In this document: one piece after another, positions 24,678 through 58,666 of the stretch
Layout: the number at the start of each line of letters is the position of its first letter
How positions within the stretch are numbered: position 1 is the first letter of the stretch
Source: Euborellia annulipes
Taxonomy: Eukaryota > Arthropoda > Insecta > Dermaptera > Anisolabididae
Reading direction: 5' to 3'
Length of the DNA: 64,000 bases
Assembly (NCBI GenBank): GCA_023213315.1
Contig: JAKCPI010013969.1
Coordinates: forward strand, 28,044 to 92,043
Notes under the pieces: model-generated
What the model was told of the DNA's origin: nothing
What the model saw: only the letters and a program-made list of their open reading frames with translations
The model's database searches: none
Position numbers and translations under genes: made by a program

Positions 24678-27667
24678 CAACTCTTGTCTTCTTCCCTTCA
24701 TCTAAACTTAAAAAAAAAAAAAAATTTAATTTATTTTATTTAAAATAATACAAAAAAAAAAAAACTTTATTATTCATTCTCACAGTAAAGTTTATTACTT
24801 AAAAGAAAATCAAAATTTTGATACTAGTTAATTTGAATGTATCAATTTGATAAATTATATTTTCTTTTTTTTAACTACTATTCATTAATTATTTATATTT
24901 TGTTAATTTTGATATAGAAATCATTTTAATATTTAATTTTTTACTGAAATATAAAAAAATTTTTTAAATAGAGCTAAATGATATTTTTGAAAAAATTGCA
25001 TTTATCAATTGATACACAACTTCATTGTTAAATATTTCATTTCTTCCATTTAATTATTATATTTTCCCAAAAATGTAATTCTTCCCTAATTCCTGATTTC
25101 TTCTTCAAAAAATCCCACCAGCCTACGCTGCCATTTTCTTTCATCCCCCTATACTTAGTGTATAGTTACGGCTCAAGTAATCAGTGCTCGGGCCTAAAAA
25201 AGTAGCCTTAAAAATTTAAGCACAAATGGTGCCAACAACGACATGGTCATTAAGATTCATGTGTGATCTGTATTTTTTTATTTAAATCTTTTTTTTTTAA
25301 TTATATATCTCTTCCAAAACACATTCCCTAGGGAGATCAAACCAACGACCACATTGTTCAATTATATATATATATATAAATATTATATACTATTAACTAA
25401 TGTTAAGAACAATACCTACATATTTAAAAAAATAATAAAAGTCAAAATTTATTTTAATAAGATTATGTTTAACAAATAGTTTGTATATATTTAAAAAAAA
25501 TTATATTTAATTGATACAATTTCTTAGAAAATTATTCATAAAAGATTGTTAAACATTTGATATTATATTAGAACACAATTAAATGAATTCAAATGTCAGA
25601 AAATTTTTTATTTCCTTTATTAATAATTTAATAATCCTTCTTTATTAAAATGAATTTAATATTAAAGTAATATATAATCCAGCGTTACTCAGTGTCTTCG
25701 CAGAGCTCGCTGAAGGGTTTCATGTGACCACCAACATCGCTCATTAGTGAAACCCTGTGGCTTCTTATAGATTAAATAGTTTTTAAGAGCTCCACAACCG
25801 CAAAGGCCTGAGAACTTCTGATCTGCCTATCTCCATATCATCAGAGACCGATATTAGAAATGCTCTATAACTAGCACGCTCCTGAGGCGACAAAATTTGT
25901 GAAAAAAACCTGTTTAGTTAGTTTTTTTTAAAAAAAAATTGGGCCTGGGGAAAACCCCCTTTTTAACAAAAAAAAAACCTGCTTATTTACATACCTATAA
26001 ATTTTTTTTCAAATAGTAAAGTATTTGATGTTGAAAGGTTCTAGGTAATCAGAAGTCCAGCGGCGTGTTAGGATTAAAAATTAATAATATGAATGACTTT
26101 TGGAAAGTTTTTTTTTTGAAAGTATAGAATATCGTAAATATATGGTTTTTTTTTTTTTCATTCCGGGATCGAAAAAATTGTATTAGGGGTGTCCAAATTT
26201 AAAAAAAAACTGAAAAATTTGATTTTTCTTAACTTTTAGCTGCGTTTTGCACCACTGGTTCACAGCACATTGTACTGAAACTGGAATATTTTTAAGGCGT
26301 GAGGCCTTAAAAAAATGTTGAAATTCAAAATAAGAGCCGCTTTAGAGCAAATTTACTATTAAAATTTATTTTTTTCTATCCCTGTTGGAGAATTTTTTGA
26401 ATATGACAATTTTTTAATCGAAATTTTTGTGGTTCAAATTTAGAAGTAAATTCCAATAAAGATTTTCATCTTCTCTTATAAAAACAATGATATAATCACA
26501 TGAGAAAATCCATGGCGGTGTTTTAATATTCATTCTCATTATACCTATTTGAGAACGGATTATATCAAAATGACTGACTGAAGATCAAATTATTCGTATT
26601 TCTTCTTTTTGCAGTATTGGAAATATATGTTTAATATATTTTGTTTATTAGCTGAAATAATGTTTAAGCTAAATTTTCAGAAAAAAATATATTTTACAAA
26701 TATTTTAGAATTTTATTTAATTAATATCACTTTTAACAATTATTTAAATAAATGCAAAATTTAGTGAACATAATAAAAATATTTATTTTTATTTCATAAT
26801 AATTGATTGAAATAAAATATTTCATCTTATACAATGTGCATAGTTAAAAAATTATGACAAAAGGTACCCAACTGACCAAAAATCCATTCCCTATGTTTTC
26901 AATTTGAAATACATATATCAACAATTTATATTTACAATTAAGTACAATTTACATATTTTTTTATTATTTACACTATTATTATAAAATCTTAATATAAGGC
27001 GATTGACTGGACGGCTTCAATTTACACACAGTTCATTCTTTATTACTATATATAAATAGAATAATACTTCTTTGGTTCTTTTTTATTTTTATAATTATAT
27101 TCAAAACTAAAATAAAAATGTGGGAATCTAATTACTTAGAATAAGGCACACTAGACTGTGATTAAAGAATTATAGATAATTTATATAAAAATAATAATAA
27201 ATAACTAAGTCATATAAAATTAATCTCCACTGAATTGGTGATAAAATATTAATATCTAAAATATATACATATTCTTTTATTTTATCACAAATATCTTCAT
27301 TAAAATTCAGATTTAAAATTTTATGATTTCAAATATTGCTTAAATTTCAATAGGAATATTATTAAAAAAAAAATATTCCAGTCTAAATCTAGTAAATGAT
27401 TAAGTAGACTAATAAAAAAATGCTTCAATTTGAAGCAATTGAAAAGATATTTAATAAAAAGTGAAATGAGAGCATCACACTTTGCATTTAATTTAGTTTT
27501 AAGCTTTGCTTGCACTAGGACAATTAGAGGAGGGTGCATGGCACTGCAAAAATCCTTATGGAAGGGTTTCATAAAGGGGATAGATAAAATAATGTGAACA
27601 CCGGACATATAGACAATATTTATTTATTAATAATATTTAGAGCCACCATTTGCTTGTAAAAATTTTA
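24678..27667. other. Spacer between the two genes
   Basis: Includes the calponin 3' UTR. Extremely AT-rich with a few homopolymer runs (about 25918-25978). The minus-strand frame 27321-27608 is unsupported. No gene recognised. Confidence 0.5.
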
Positions 27668-28106
27668 CAGATTATTTGGGGGTACTTCGTTTTTCGCTTA
27701 TATCTCATAAACTAAGCATATTTTGTACACTTTAATACATTACAAAGTTGTAGAGCATTAAATATGCTTAAATTTTGTTGATAAAACGAATTTGTAGACC
27801 CAATATTAACCGAGATTCAGCAGATCAAAGTTAGACAAAGTTTCTCAAAATGGAAAAACAAATAGAAACTTTGATCTCTGTTAATATTGGGTCTATATAT
27901 TCGTCATCAACCAAATTTTAGCAAATTTAATGCTTTACAACTATGCAATGTATTTAGGTGTAGAAAATATGCTTAGTTTACGAGATATAAGCGAAAAACA
28001 TACATACATTTTGAGTTTTTTCCACCCTCTTGCCCCCCAAGTTAGCACAGGGGTCTCGAGGTCGAAAACTTAAGATAGACATCCTAGAGTACCCCCAAAT
28101 AACCTG
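27668..28106. mobile_element. Tc1/mariner-type MITE with long inverted arms
   Basis: Ends are CAGATTATTTGGGGGTACT and the inverse of CAGGTTATTTGGGGGTACT, flanked on both sides by TA (27666-27667 and 28107-28108), the Tc1/mariner target. The inversion extends inward through TTTTTCGCTTATATCTC and TATAGACCCAATATTAAC-like blocks, with an extra roughly 80 bp in the right arm. No transposase frame. Confidence 0.75.
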
Positions 28107-28108
28107 TA

Positions 28109-28546
28109 AATTGTAATGGAAAAGAGCATATTAGTAAAGTGATAACCGCTCTCTGCTATGCATTATCCATAGCTTATACTTTATGAAAGTTAGCCAAGGG
28201 ACTTTGGAAGGGCAATGCGATGCAATCTGACTCTCCTAGTGTACGGCAAGCTTTAGTGTGGTTAGAAAAATTTATTGTTAAAATAAACATTCATTTTTTC
28301 CCTCTAATAGATTAAAAATTATTATTTACATAGTAAGAACGATTTCGGTAACAAATTAATAGTTATTAGGCGTATGATAATTATCTAGAAGAGATCACAA
28401 GATGATATAAAGTTTGGTGACTTCAAAAATGAGCTTTAAGCTTATATACAATTTGGATGCAATCTAGTCATATTCATTTTTTTACTTTATTAAAGACTAG
28501 ATAGGTATATTTTGCTTTCGAGTTTTAATATTAGGCTACCGTATGT
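28109..28546. other. Spacer
   Basis: AT-rich, nothing identified. Confidence 0.4.
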
Positions 28547-28768
28547 ATTTTTAATTTTATTATAAGGACCGTCGGCCAAAAATAATTTTGCGTATTATCC
28601 GTTTATTTGTAGATATTTCGATACCAGTGATATGGAATCATCCTCAGTACAATTAACAGATGTTTTCCAAATCGTTAATTTGTCCCAACCAATATGACAG
28701 CTAGAAGTATCTACAAATAAACGGATAATAGGCAAAATTATTTATTTTTGGTCGATAATAAAATTAAT
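28547..28768. mobile_element. Inverted-repeat element (MITE-like)
   Basis: The left arm CCAAAAATAATTTTGCGTAT, TATCCGTTTATTTGTAGATA is repeated inverted on the right as TATCTACAAATAAACGGATA and GCAAAATTATTTATTTTTGG, with arms of 45-60 bp. The ends fall in ATTTTATTAT/ATAATAAAAT, so the exact boundary and any TSD are unclear. Confidence 0.6.
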
Positions 28769-28842
28769 TTTCCTTACCTTCATCTACCAAACAACAAAGG
28801 AATTTTTTTTTTTATTTAATTTTTTTGCCTTTTGATTATAAT

Positions 28843-29261
28843 TAAAGCCCGGATTTTTATGCAGTAAAAATATCCCTAAATATGCCATATAATATGCAGT
28901 AAAAGTATTAAAATATTTAGCAAAATATATATACTATATATATATATATATATATATATCCTTCCAGAACATTTATATATATTATATATATGGTATATTA
29001 TATATATATATATGCGAAGATAAGTTTTCTCGGGTTGAGTTGCGTGTGATGTTGAGAATTACTCGACGTTTCGGCTCTCCTTTTGGAGCCAAAACTTATC
29101 TTCGCATACATCCAGTCGCGGAAACCTTATGACCTATATGACAAAAATACCCAGTAAATGGCTTCCAATTAAAGGTAAATCATGATTTCTAATGATGTAA
29201 AACTAATCGTATTTTATCTTTGGAAGGAAATTTATGCAATTGCATAGGAATCCGGGCTTTA
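28843..29261. mobile_element. hAT-type MITE with a nested palindrome
   Basis: Ends TAAAGCCCGGATTTTTATGCA and the inverse of TAAAGCCCGGATTCCTATGCA, flanked by the perfect 8-bp TSD ATTATAAT (28835-28842 and 29262-29269). Inside are TA dinucleotide runs and an inner inverted repeat (29011-29108) with arms TATGCGAAGATAAGTTTT that encloses ACGTTTCGGCTC. Non-coding. Confidence 0.8.
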
Positions 29262-29506
29262 ATTATAATTTATTAAACCTTTATAAATATAAAAAAGTCA
29301 TAGCTAAATATTGTTAGATATTGTTAAATATAAAAAAGTCTATATGGTCTTTGATGCCGAAAATGACCTAAAAACAAATAAAAACAAAAAAGATTAAAAT
29401 TTAATTTTCAAATTTTGTCATTTCTCTTATATAAAAGTTTAAATTGCATCCAATTTGTATATATTTTAGAAATCGGTGCAAAAATAATAATAATAAAAAA
29501 AATAAT

Positions 29507-51384
<21,878 letters not shown>

Positions 51385-52156
51385 CTAAATTTGCGTATCG
51401 TAATCCAAATATTTACGAAATATTCTCGAAAATAAACGCTATGACACCAAAACCGTTGGTGGGACTTTAGAAGCTCAAAGGGTGATTAATTTTTTTTCAT
51501 AGTTATTGGATTATTATGTTTATTTTCCATGGAAATCAAATCTTGTTAAAATAATTTAAGGAAGAACCTTGTACAAATACTTAATTTCTCCTCCCAAAAA
51601 AATATCTATTATTAAATAGAATATTTTTGAGATTAGATAATCAAAATAATTTTTTATTTTATATAATACTTTTTTTAATATAAACCCTTTGAAATAGGAT
51701 TAATTTTCATAACACAATAACAAAACAAACTTTTAAATTAATGTATGTAGAAGTTAAGAAGGGGCGTTAAGAAGCCAAATAAAAATCTCTATATTTCTTT
51801 TAAAATCCAATTTGTTTATTCGTGCATCATTAGCCTTTTGCTACAATAAAGAATACATTAGTTTTTAAGGAAATTGATTAATTAATTTTAAGAAAATTAG
51901 ACATTTTTATTTGAGTGCCTAATTAGATACCCCATCGTTATTTCAAACTTTTTAATTTTTTTTTTTTTTTTTAATAAATCATACTCCATCACTGATTTTA
52001 GATTCAAGCTCTTTTTTTTGTCTTTTTGACATCTTAGATCATATGGACTTTAAAAAATAATTAATTTATAACTTTATATATTGATCCAGATATCCCGATA
52101 TAGCTTATAATCAAATAATTTAAATAAGGAAACTCTTATTTTATGATGATATAGGT
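51385..52156. other. Upstream of visible crb exons
   Basis: AT-rich. A SINE-tail fragment (minus) lies at about 52017-52100. The missing crb 5' exon(s) could be here or further right; none could be singled out. Confidence 0.45.
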
Positions 52157-52404
52157 CAGGGGCGTATTTATGGGGGGGCCGAGGGGGCCCGGGCCCCCCG
52201 AAATTTCCCAAACACATACATATATAGTGATATACAGACATCAGCGCAACAAATTTTTCCGCAGGATGGACAACTTTGGTTCCGCAATAGAAAAAATGGT
52301 CCGCAAAAATTTCGTGTGAAAAAAATATAGTTTCTTAAAAAAAAATTTTCCGCAAAAAAATTTTCGAGTTCGGCCCCCCGAAAAAAATTTCATATACGCT
52401 CCTG
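52157..52404. mobile_element. hAT-type MITE, family C copy 3
   Basis: CAGGGGCGTATTTATGG start and CATATACGCTCCTG end, perfect 8-bp TSD ATATAGGT (52149-52156 and 52405-52412). Interior closely matches the 38070 copy. Confidence 0.88.
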
Positions 52405-52412
52405 ATATAGGT

Positions 52413-53629
52413 GCTAATACAGGAGCATAAGAGTAAGAAAATAGCAAAAAAATCTAAATGAGTGGTCCTAATGTAATTAACTTTTAGTTTTGTTTCCTCT
52501 CTAAAAACAACAAAACTCTCATTTTTTTTTTTTTTTTTTTTTTTCAAAATTGAAGTTTTAAAACTGAAAAAATTATACCATCAATATAATTATTAGCTTA
52601 CTTTAAAAAAAAATTATAAAATCATTTTCAAGTTTATTGATAACAAAAATTTAATTAAAGACTTCTCTAGACTAATTTAAATAAATTCAAAATATTTAAG
52701 AAAAAAAAATTATATATTTTTATTATAAATAATGATCGTGCATTTTTTGCAAATAACCTTTTCTTTGAGCTTCTAATTGCGGTCCCTGGTTATTAATCGA
52801 AGGACAGAACCGAATCTACCGAACCAATCCAAAGCATTGAAATGCCACAATTTAAAATATTATATTTACAGCGCATTTATGCATCAGGCCGGAGCAGAAC
52901 TAATTTGTTATCAAAATCCATTAACCATTGAATTCTTCGTTCTCATTTTTATTCATTCTTTTTTCATTATTTACATTTGAGAACTCTTTAAAAAGCATTA
53001 ATAATATTATTATTGTCGGTTGCATTCCTTCACCTTCTATTTCAAAATTGTTGTTTTACGATTAGTTAGTTTCCATAATTTCTCTTAGTTAATACTTACG
53101 ATTATCATATCGATGCAAATTTTTCTTGTTATTACTGTTAGGTTCACTATTAAAATTTAATTAATAAAAAAATGCTTTAAAAAAAAAACATTTTCATGCA
53201 TAAATTAATTTTCATGCTGTTGATTAATAATTAATGTTGTTAATAATATCTTTGAGCCATCAAGATTTTATTTCTCTGGAGAAATGGCAAAAATAATAAT
53301 CCTGTGGACAAGGCCTACCTAGTTTGACCTCCCAAATGGAAAGATAAAATTTATTTATTTATTTCAAATATACTTAGGTGATTGCATTAATTCGTTAAAT
53401 ATTTATTATTTTTATTTATAATTGGACATCACACAAAGAAATTGCCATTGCTTTCAGCAGCTTAACAAAAATAATGGCAATTATTTTGATTGATATCCGA
53501 TATTAAAATAATAAATATTTCATTTTTTTTTTAATGCTTGAATCAATGCAGCAGCAATCTAATAATTTAAATAATAATATAATGAAAATATGTACTTTTT
53601 TACAAAAATATTTATTAATATAATTTATG
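52413..53629. other. Intergenic, no gene seen
   Basis: AT-rich with a 20-base T-run near 52525. The frame 52777-52980 is unsupported. Confidence 0.5.
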
Positions 53630-53639
53630 CATTAGCTAG

Positions 53640-54733
53640 GGAGGAGAGATGAGAGATGACCAAATTAATTCTAGCCTACTAGGCTGGCTCAATTTTAATA
53701 AGTCTGGACAATTTGAAATATAATGATTTGCCTTACATAAAGAACAAGAGTGTAAGGGATTCATAAAAGGTCTTCTTTACGGGAGTTCCAGACTTACTTG
53801 CAGAGAGATTAAATTTATTTGATTGAGGAACTGATTTAATATCAAAAGGTAGAGATTGTGCAAATGTTTCTAAGAATTTTAAAAAGATTCTACAGATGGC
53901 ATATTTTTATTAGTAAGAGTTAAAAGATAATGATGTTTTATATTTTGATCCACTTTAGACAAAATTAAGTGATGAATAAATGCGCTGTCTGCAGATGTTT
54001 TTTGACCAAGAGAATCCAGGCTCCTTAATACTTGATTAAATGTATCCACAAGAGAGTGTAGAGATGCAGAGGTTGGTTTAGATAGTGGCAGATAATTAAA
54101 TAATTTTGATACTAATTTAAATATTATTTCTCTCTTATTATCATATCTGTCTCTGAGAGATGCGAGAGCCCTTTCATAATTATCTTCATTAAGGGGAAAG
54201 GATTGAATAACCCTATAAGCATCTCCCTTTAGAAAAGATCTTAGATAAGAAAATTTTTGTACCTTTGATAAAGAAGAGTCTTGATGAATGGTGGTATTAA
54301 ATAATTCGATGAAATCATACCATAATGTCTCGTCGCCCGAAAACGCTGGTATTTCCAATTTCGGCTTTCTCAAAAAAGAAGATGGTCCAGCTTGGCACGA
54401 GATAGGATTAGCAATGGGTACAGGTTTTTCCTCAGGAGATAATTTTACTCTCATTTTCTGCAAAACAATAATCAAATTTATAATAGATAATTTGTACTCA
54501 TATAAATTAACATTTTCTGGCCAACCCTCAGGAGGCTGCGGTCCAGCCTTTTCTATATTATCATAACATTGAAATATATACATATCTAACTCCTCATATG
54601 CATCCAACAATAGTTGACCTTGTTTTAAATAAGTGTCTATTTTAAAAATATCTCTATCCATATTGTTTACTTCTCTTTCAAATTTATTACAATTAAGTTT
54701 AAACCTTCGTAAATTTCTATCATTAGGATCCAT
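53640..54733 (-). pseudogene. BEL/Pao-type retrotransposon gag, broken
   Basis: A minus-strand frame 54733-53879 (284 codons) has the DUF1759 gag pattern of BEL/Pao elements: PKLEIPAFSGDETLWYDFIE, KVQKFSYLRSFLKGDA and YERALASLRDRYD. Beyond its stop, other frames continue the protein, and a CX2CX3HX4C zinc knuckle lies near 53720-53760, so at least two frameshifts or stops have occurred. No protease, reverse transcriptase, RNase H or integrase follows, so the 3' part is lost. In a live element gag would form the capsid; this copy is inactive. Confidence 0.85.
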
Positions 54734-55578
54734 TTTAGAAAATATTATTTAGACAAGGAGAATAGAAATCGATAATTAAAAAATAAATATAGTAGAATTA
54801 ATAAATAGAATTCAATAAATAAATATAGATTGCAAAAAGAATAAATAAATAAATAAATAACATATAATGAAAAATATTTTAAATATACCTGAGTAAATTA
54901 ATAATTAATAAATGATTTAATATTATTCAAATAAATAAGTTTTAAAGTGTATAGGTAACTTAAGATTAAATTTTTTTCTTTTTATTTTTTATATATTTTT
55001 TAATATAATTTTATATTTTTAATTAAAATAAAATTGATACGATGGATGACTCATAACAGGTGATGGTGATAAGGTACTCGGAGAAGTAGCAACGGTGTAA
55101 AGGTGAAGGTGACTTTGTCCTCTTCGAAACGGCAACGCAGAGTTAGGGCAAAGTTATAATGCTCACTCCAAGATAACGAATTGGTATAACCAACAACAAA
55201 AAAAAATATATTTTTTCCAAAACGTAGTAAGAAAAATATTAAAATATGAGTCCACGTATTCGTTGATGAATTATTAATAAATAAATAATATATTATTTTA
55301 ACGTTAATAAGTTCATGTGAGGTGATGGCGGATGGTCGGCTTGCATTCACAATTTAAATGAGGATTTGTGTGATTTTTTTAAGATATATGAAAAAAAAAT
55401 CAAAGTTCACTCACTTGCGATGAATGTATATTTTTTCCTCAAATATATGAAAAAATAATAGTTCACTCACTTTTGATAAATGTTTCGTTTTCACCTCACA
55501 AATAAATTCACTTAAAGATTCTTGAGATTAAAACACAGATAGTTTCTTGAGATTAAAGGTCCTTCGAGAGAGGTTCCC
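54734..55578 (-). other. Retrotransposon leader between LTR and gag
   Basis: About 0.85 kb of AT-rich, low-coding DNA between the primer-binding site and the gag start. It includes a direct repeat around GTTCACTCACTTGCGATGAA/GTTCACTCACTTTTGATAAA (about 55405 and 55460). The minus frames 55051-55350 and 55512-55745 are not supported as genes. Confidence 0.5.
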
Positions 55579-55595
55579 GGGTTTCGGCACCAAAA
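55579..55595 (-). promoter_or_regulatory. Likely primer-binding site of the retrotransposon
   Basis: On the minus strand TGGTGCCGAAACCCGGG lies just inside the LTR edge (CCCCAACA). It has the form of a tRNA 3'-end complement, beginning TGG. Its position next to TG..CA and upstream of gag supports the role. Confidence 0.6.
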
Positions 55596-56022
55596 TGTTG
55601 GGGATTCATATAGAGGATCGGACATATAATGTGTATATAATGAATATATAATTAGAAATAAAAGATTAAAGGCGTCTGGTTCGGCGATATATATATTTTG
55701 TTGTGATATTTGATATATAGATGAAAAGATATAAGGTTTATACAAATATAGAGTGTTATATATAAATAGATATATAGAATAAATAAACTGACCAGAAATA
55801 TTATATATAAAATGCGCATAAACATATAGAAAGCGATATATTACATATATAAGAGTGCACGCGTGCTTATAATGAGAGCGCTAGCGAGAGAGTTTAAGGA
55901 ATGAATTAGGAGTCACCGGGGCTCACACAGGTAGGCGAAGGGAGATAACCAAGCCGGACAATCGCGCAAATAAAAATTATGCGCGAACTATTTAAACTCA
56001 TGTTATTACCTTAACACTAAGC
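55596..56022 (-). repeat. 5' LTR of the BEL/Pao-type element
   Basis: The gag-proximal edge is clear: plus-strand TGTTGGGG, i.e. CCCCAACA on the minus strand, next to the primer-binding site. The outer edge is estimated at AGCA near 56022 (TGCT on the minus strand). No 3' LTR is present in the window for comparison. Confidence 0.5.
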
Positions 56023-56122
56023 ATCCGGTATTTTTAAAAATTTTTTATCATTTTTTGTTTGGAAGATATTAATTTTTAAAACTATGGTTATGAAAAACTT
56101 AGTTTTGAGAAAAATGAATATA

Positions 56123-56801
56123 AAAAAATCTGGTGTGACTGGCGCACAGCACACAACTTTCTCTTACCTTCGGTAATCGAAAGTTGTGTACTGTGCTTGT
56201 CACACCAGATTTTTGTGTCGACATGTATTTAGTTCCCGGCAGTAGGGAATATTTGAATTCAGATGTAAAATTTATAAGTATGGGAAAATATTTATATTTT
56301 GTAACCATGGCAACCATTTTTCCTATCTTTCCTATGAAGCACAAGAGTAAAGTGTGCTTCAAACAATTTTGAGGGCAAAACGAGAATATACATTTGAAAG
56401 AGCATCTAAAAAATAATTGATTTTTGAATTTTAATCAAAATCGTTAGAGCGAATTTTGAGAAAATCGAAAAAACTGAAAAAGTACATCAGTAAAGTACTA
56501 GTACTCTTTGGCCGATTTTGATGAAAAGCTTATTTTTTCCGGTCCCGGGGGGTGTTTAACTTAAATATAAAATTTCAACCTCATAGCTCAATTCCTTCAT
56601 GCTTAAAATTGAACACACACACACACACACACCCACCCACCCACCCACACACAGACAGACCATGTCGCGAAAACCACTTTTTTTGGATTCAGGGGACCTC
56701 AAAACGAAGATCCGTCAAAATCTCGACATCGAATTTTTGACATGAATCCAATACTTTCTCTCTATATATATATTACATATATACATAGGTAAGAGAAAGT
56801 A
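56123..56801 (-). mobile_element. Family A element, near full-length
   Basis: Palindrome at 56123-56215, then AACCATTTTTCCTATCTTTC, AGTACTAGTACTCTTTGGCC, a CA/CCCA tract (about 56613-56655), GGATTCAGGGGACCTCAAAA, TTTTTGACATGAATCCAATA and the terminal TA hairpin ending GGTAAGAGAAAGT. Same plan as 15767-16543, inverted. Confidence 0.8.
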
Positions 56802-56836
56802 AAAAAACGGGGCGAGAAGATTTTAAGTCGAGATTG

Positions 56837-57065
56837 CCCCCGGGTGTGGCGTAGTAGGTAGCGTGCCTAACCAAACGTCGCGGGTTCGGACCCAGGCAGT
56901 CCGATGATTTTATTTAAGCCATTTGGATACCAGATGGCTTAAATAGAAAATGCCTGAACCCCCAATAGATATATTAATTACAACGGTTATCGTCTAAAGT
57001 CTTAAATGGCCTAAGTTGCCGAAAAGACTGTGTGAATGTGTGTGTGAGTGTGAGTGAGAAAAAAA
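56837..57065 (+). mobile_element. tRNA-derived SINE, family D, copy with 12-bp TSD
   Basis: tRNA-like head with A-box-like TGGCGTAGTAGGTAGCG and B-box GGGTTCGGACCC, a hairpin (56912-56944), then CCGAAAAGACTGTGTGAATG and a GTGTGAGTG/A-rich end. Flanked by AAGTCGAGATTG on both sides (56825-56836 and 57066-57077). Confidence 0.88.
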
Positions 57066-57145
57066 AAGTCGAGATTGAATCCTATTTGGAAATAATTGAT
57101 ATCTTGTGCAATATACGATCAACCTGTAAAAGTAAGTAAATAAAT

Positions 57146-57424
57146 GCCCACGGGGCGTGGTGTAGAGGTTAGCGTGCTAACCTCATATACCAAACGTCGC
57201 GGGTTCGGACCCCAGGCAGTCCGATGATTTTATTTAAGCCATCTGGATACCAGATGGCTTAAATAAAAATGCCTGGACCCTAATATATATAAATTCATAA
57301 ATAACGGTTATCGTAAATGTCTTATATGGCCTGAGCTGCCGAAAAGACAGTGGGAATGTGTGTGTGAGTGTGAGTGTGAATGAGAAAAAAGTGTGAATGT
57401 TTTTTTTTTTTTTTTTTTTTTTTT
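57146..57424 (+). mobile_element. tRNA-derived SINE, family D, best full copy
   Basis: Head CCCACGGGGCGTGGTGTAGA, A-box region about 57159-57174, B-box GGTTCGGACCC (57202-57212), hairpin (57232-57264), TATGGCCTGAGCTGCCGAAA, GTGTGAATG tail and T-run. Perfect 12-bp TSD AAGTAAATAAAT (57134-57145 and 57425-57436). Transcribed by RNA polymerase III when active and moved by a partner LINE not seen here. Confidence 0.9.
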
Positions 57425-57436
57425 AAGTAAATAAAT

Positions 57437-58245
57437 CAGAAACGGAAACACGAAACTTATAGATCACTAAACACACCGGGAGATTATTAAACATACTGAT
57501 GGATCCGGACTTGAAAGTAGGCAGACCAGAGGCATATATTAGCACCCCCTCGGGCAAGTCTCGACTTGCTCGACTGGTAGATAAGTAATCATTGCGTCAC
57601 ATTCAGTGGGAACCTTCTATATATAATGTATTTCTTTACCTATATAATAGAAAAAAATAATATTTCGGGTTAAGGGGGAGTAGGAGTGGCCGTCTGAAGG
57701 TGCTTTAAAAAAAACTAGACTATTATAAAGAATTTTTCAATGCGGTTTTTTTTAAATAAATTAAATTCATAAGAGATTATTGGGACATGGAGCTATAATT
57801 TTTTTAATGACTTATTAAAAAATTATCGTAATTAATTTTTTTGTTATCAAGCAAATACAAAAAAACAATCTGTCCCAATAATCTTTAATTATTTTTTTTA
57901 ATTTAAAAATGAATTTATTGTTATTATTAATCACATGTTAATTAAGAAATTGTTAAAATAAACTTAGATGATTTATTTAAAAATCATCTGTCAAATTAGT
58001 TCAGCATTCTTGCAATAGATGGCAGGCTAGTCTAACAGCCGATATAGTATTAGTCTATATCTGGCCTATATTTATATATTTATATGCTTTTATAAAAGAT
58101 ACATAAAATATAATAACATTTATAAAGTATTTATTATTAAAAGATCAATCAACCAAATGCATTAAATATTATAAGCTACCATTCTGACATCTCTTGACAT
58201 CAAATACTTTTCAGTTATGAGGTTTGTGTTCCAAAAAAAAATTAT
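57437..58245. other. Intergenic, no gene seen
   Basis: AT-rich; an imperfect inverted pair around GAGATTATTGGGACA (57773) and TGTCCCAATAATCTTTAATT (57871) suggests a further small foldback element. Confidence 0.45.
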
Positions 58246-58253
58246 ATATTTTA

Positions 58254-58658
58254 TAGGGTCCGACCGAAACAAGATTTTCAGCCGAAACCGAAACCGAATA
58301 TTCGGCCTCAACCTTAGTTTCGGCCGAAACCGTAACCGAAACCGAAACTTGTATTTCCTATAAAATTTTTTTTTATTTTACTTTTTTTTTTTTTTTTTTG
58401 AATTTTTTTTCCCTCCCATTTACCTTTTTTTTAGGGAGACTAAATTTTTTTTCTCCCTCAAGTGCAAATCATTTGACCTTTTTTTTTTTGCATGCGAGTC
58501 TCATCCCATTTTTTTCAGACTCTGGTTTCGGCCGGCCGAAAGTTTCGGCTACTTTAGGGCCGAAACCGAAACTTAGGCCGAAACCGAAACTTAGGCCGAA
58601 ACCATGGTTTTTGGCCGAAACTGGCCGAAACCGTAACCGAATATTCGGTCGGTTCCTA
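58254..58658 (+). mobile_element. hAT-type MITE, family B copy 5
   Basis: TAGGGTCCGACCGAAAC start, GGTCGGTTCCTA end, perfect 8-bp TSD ATATTTTA (58246-58253 and 58659-58666). A short internal duplication of GAAACTTAGGCC sets it apart. Confidence 0.9.
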
Positions 58659-58666
58659 ATATTTTA

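Noticed and set aside
57146..57220. Possible tRNA gene
   Set aside because: A- and B-boxes are present, but the unit has a SINE body, tail and target duplications, and no acceptor stem.
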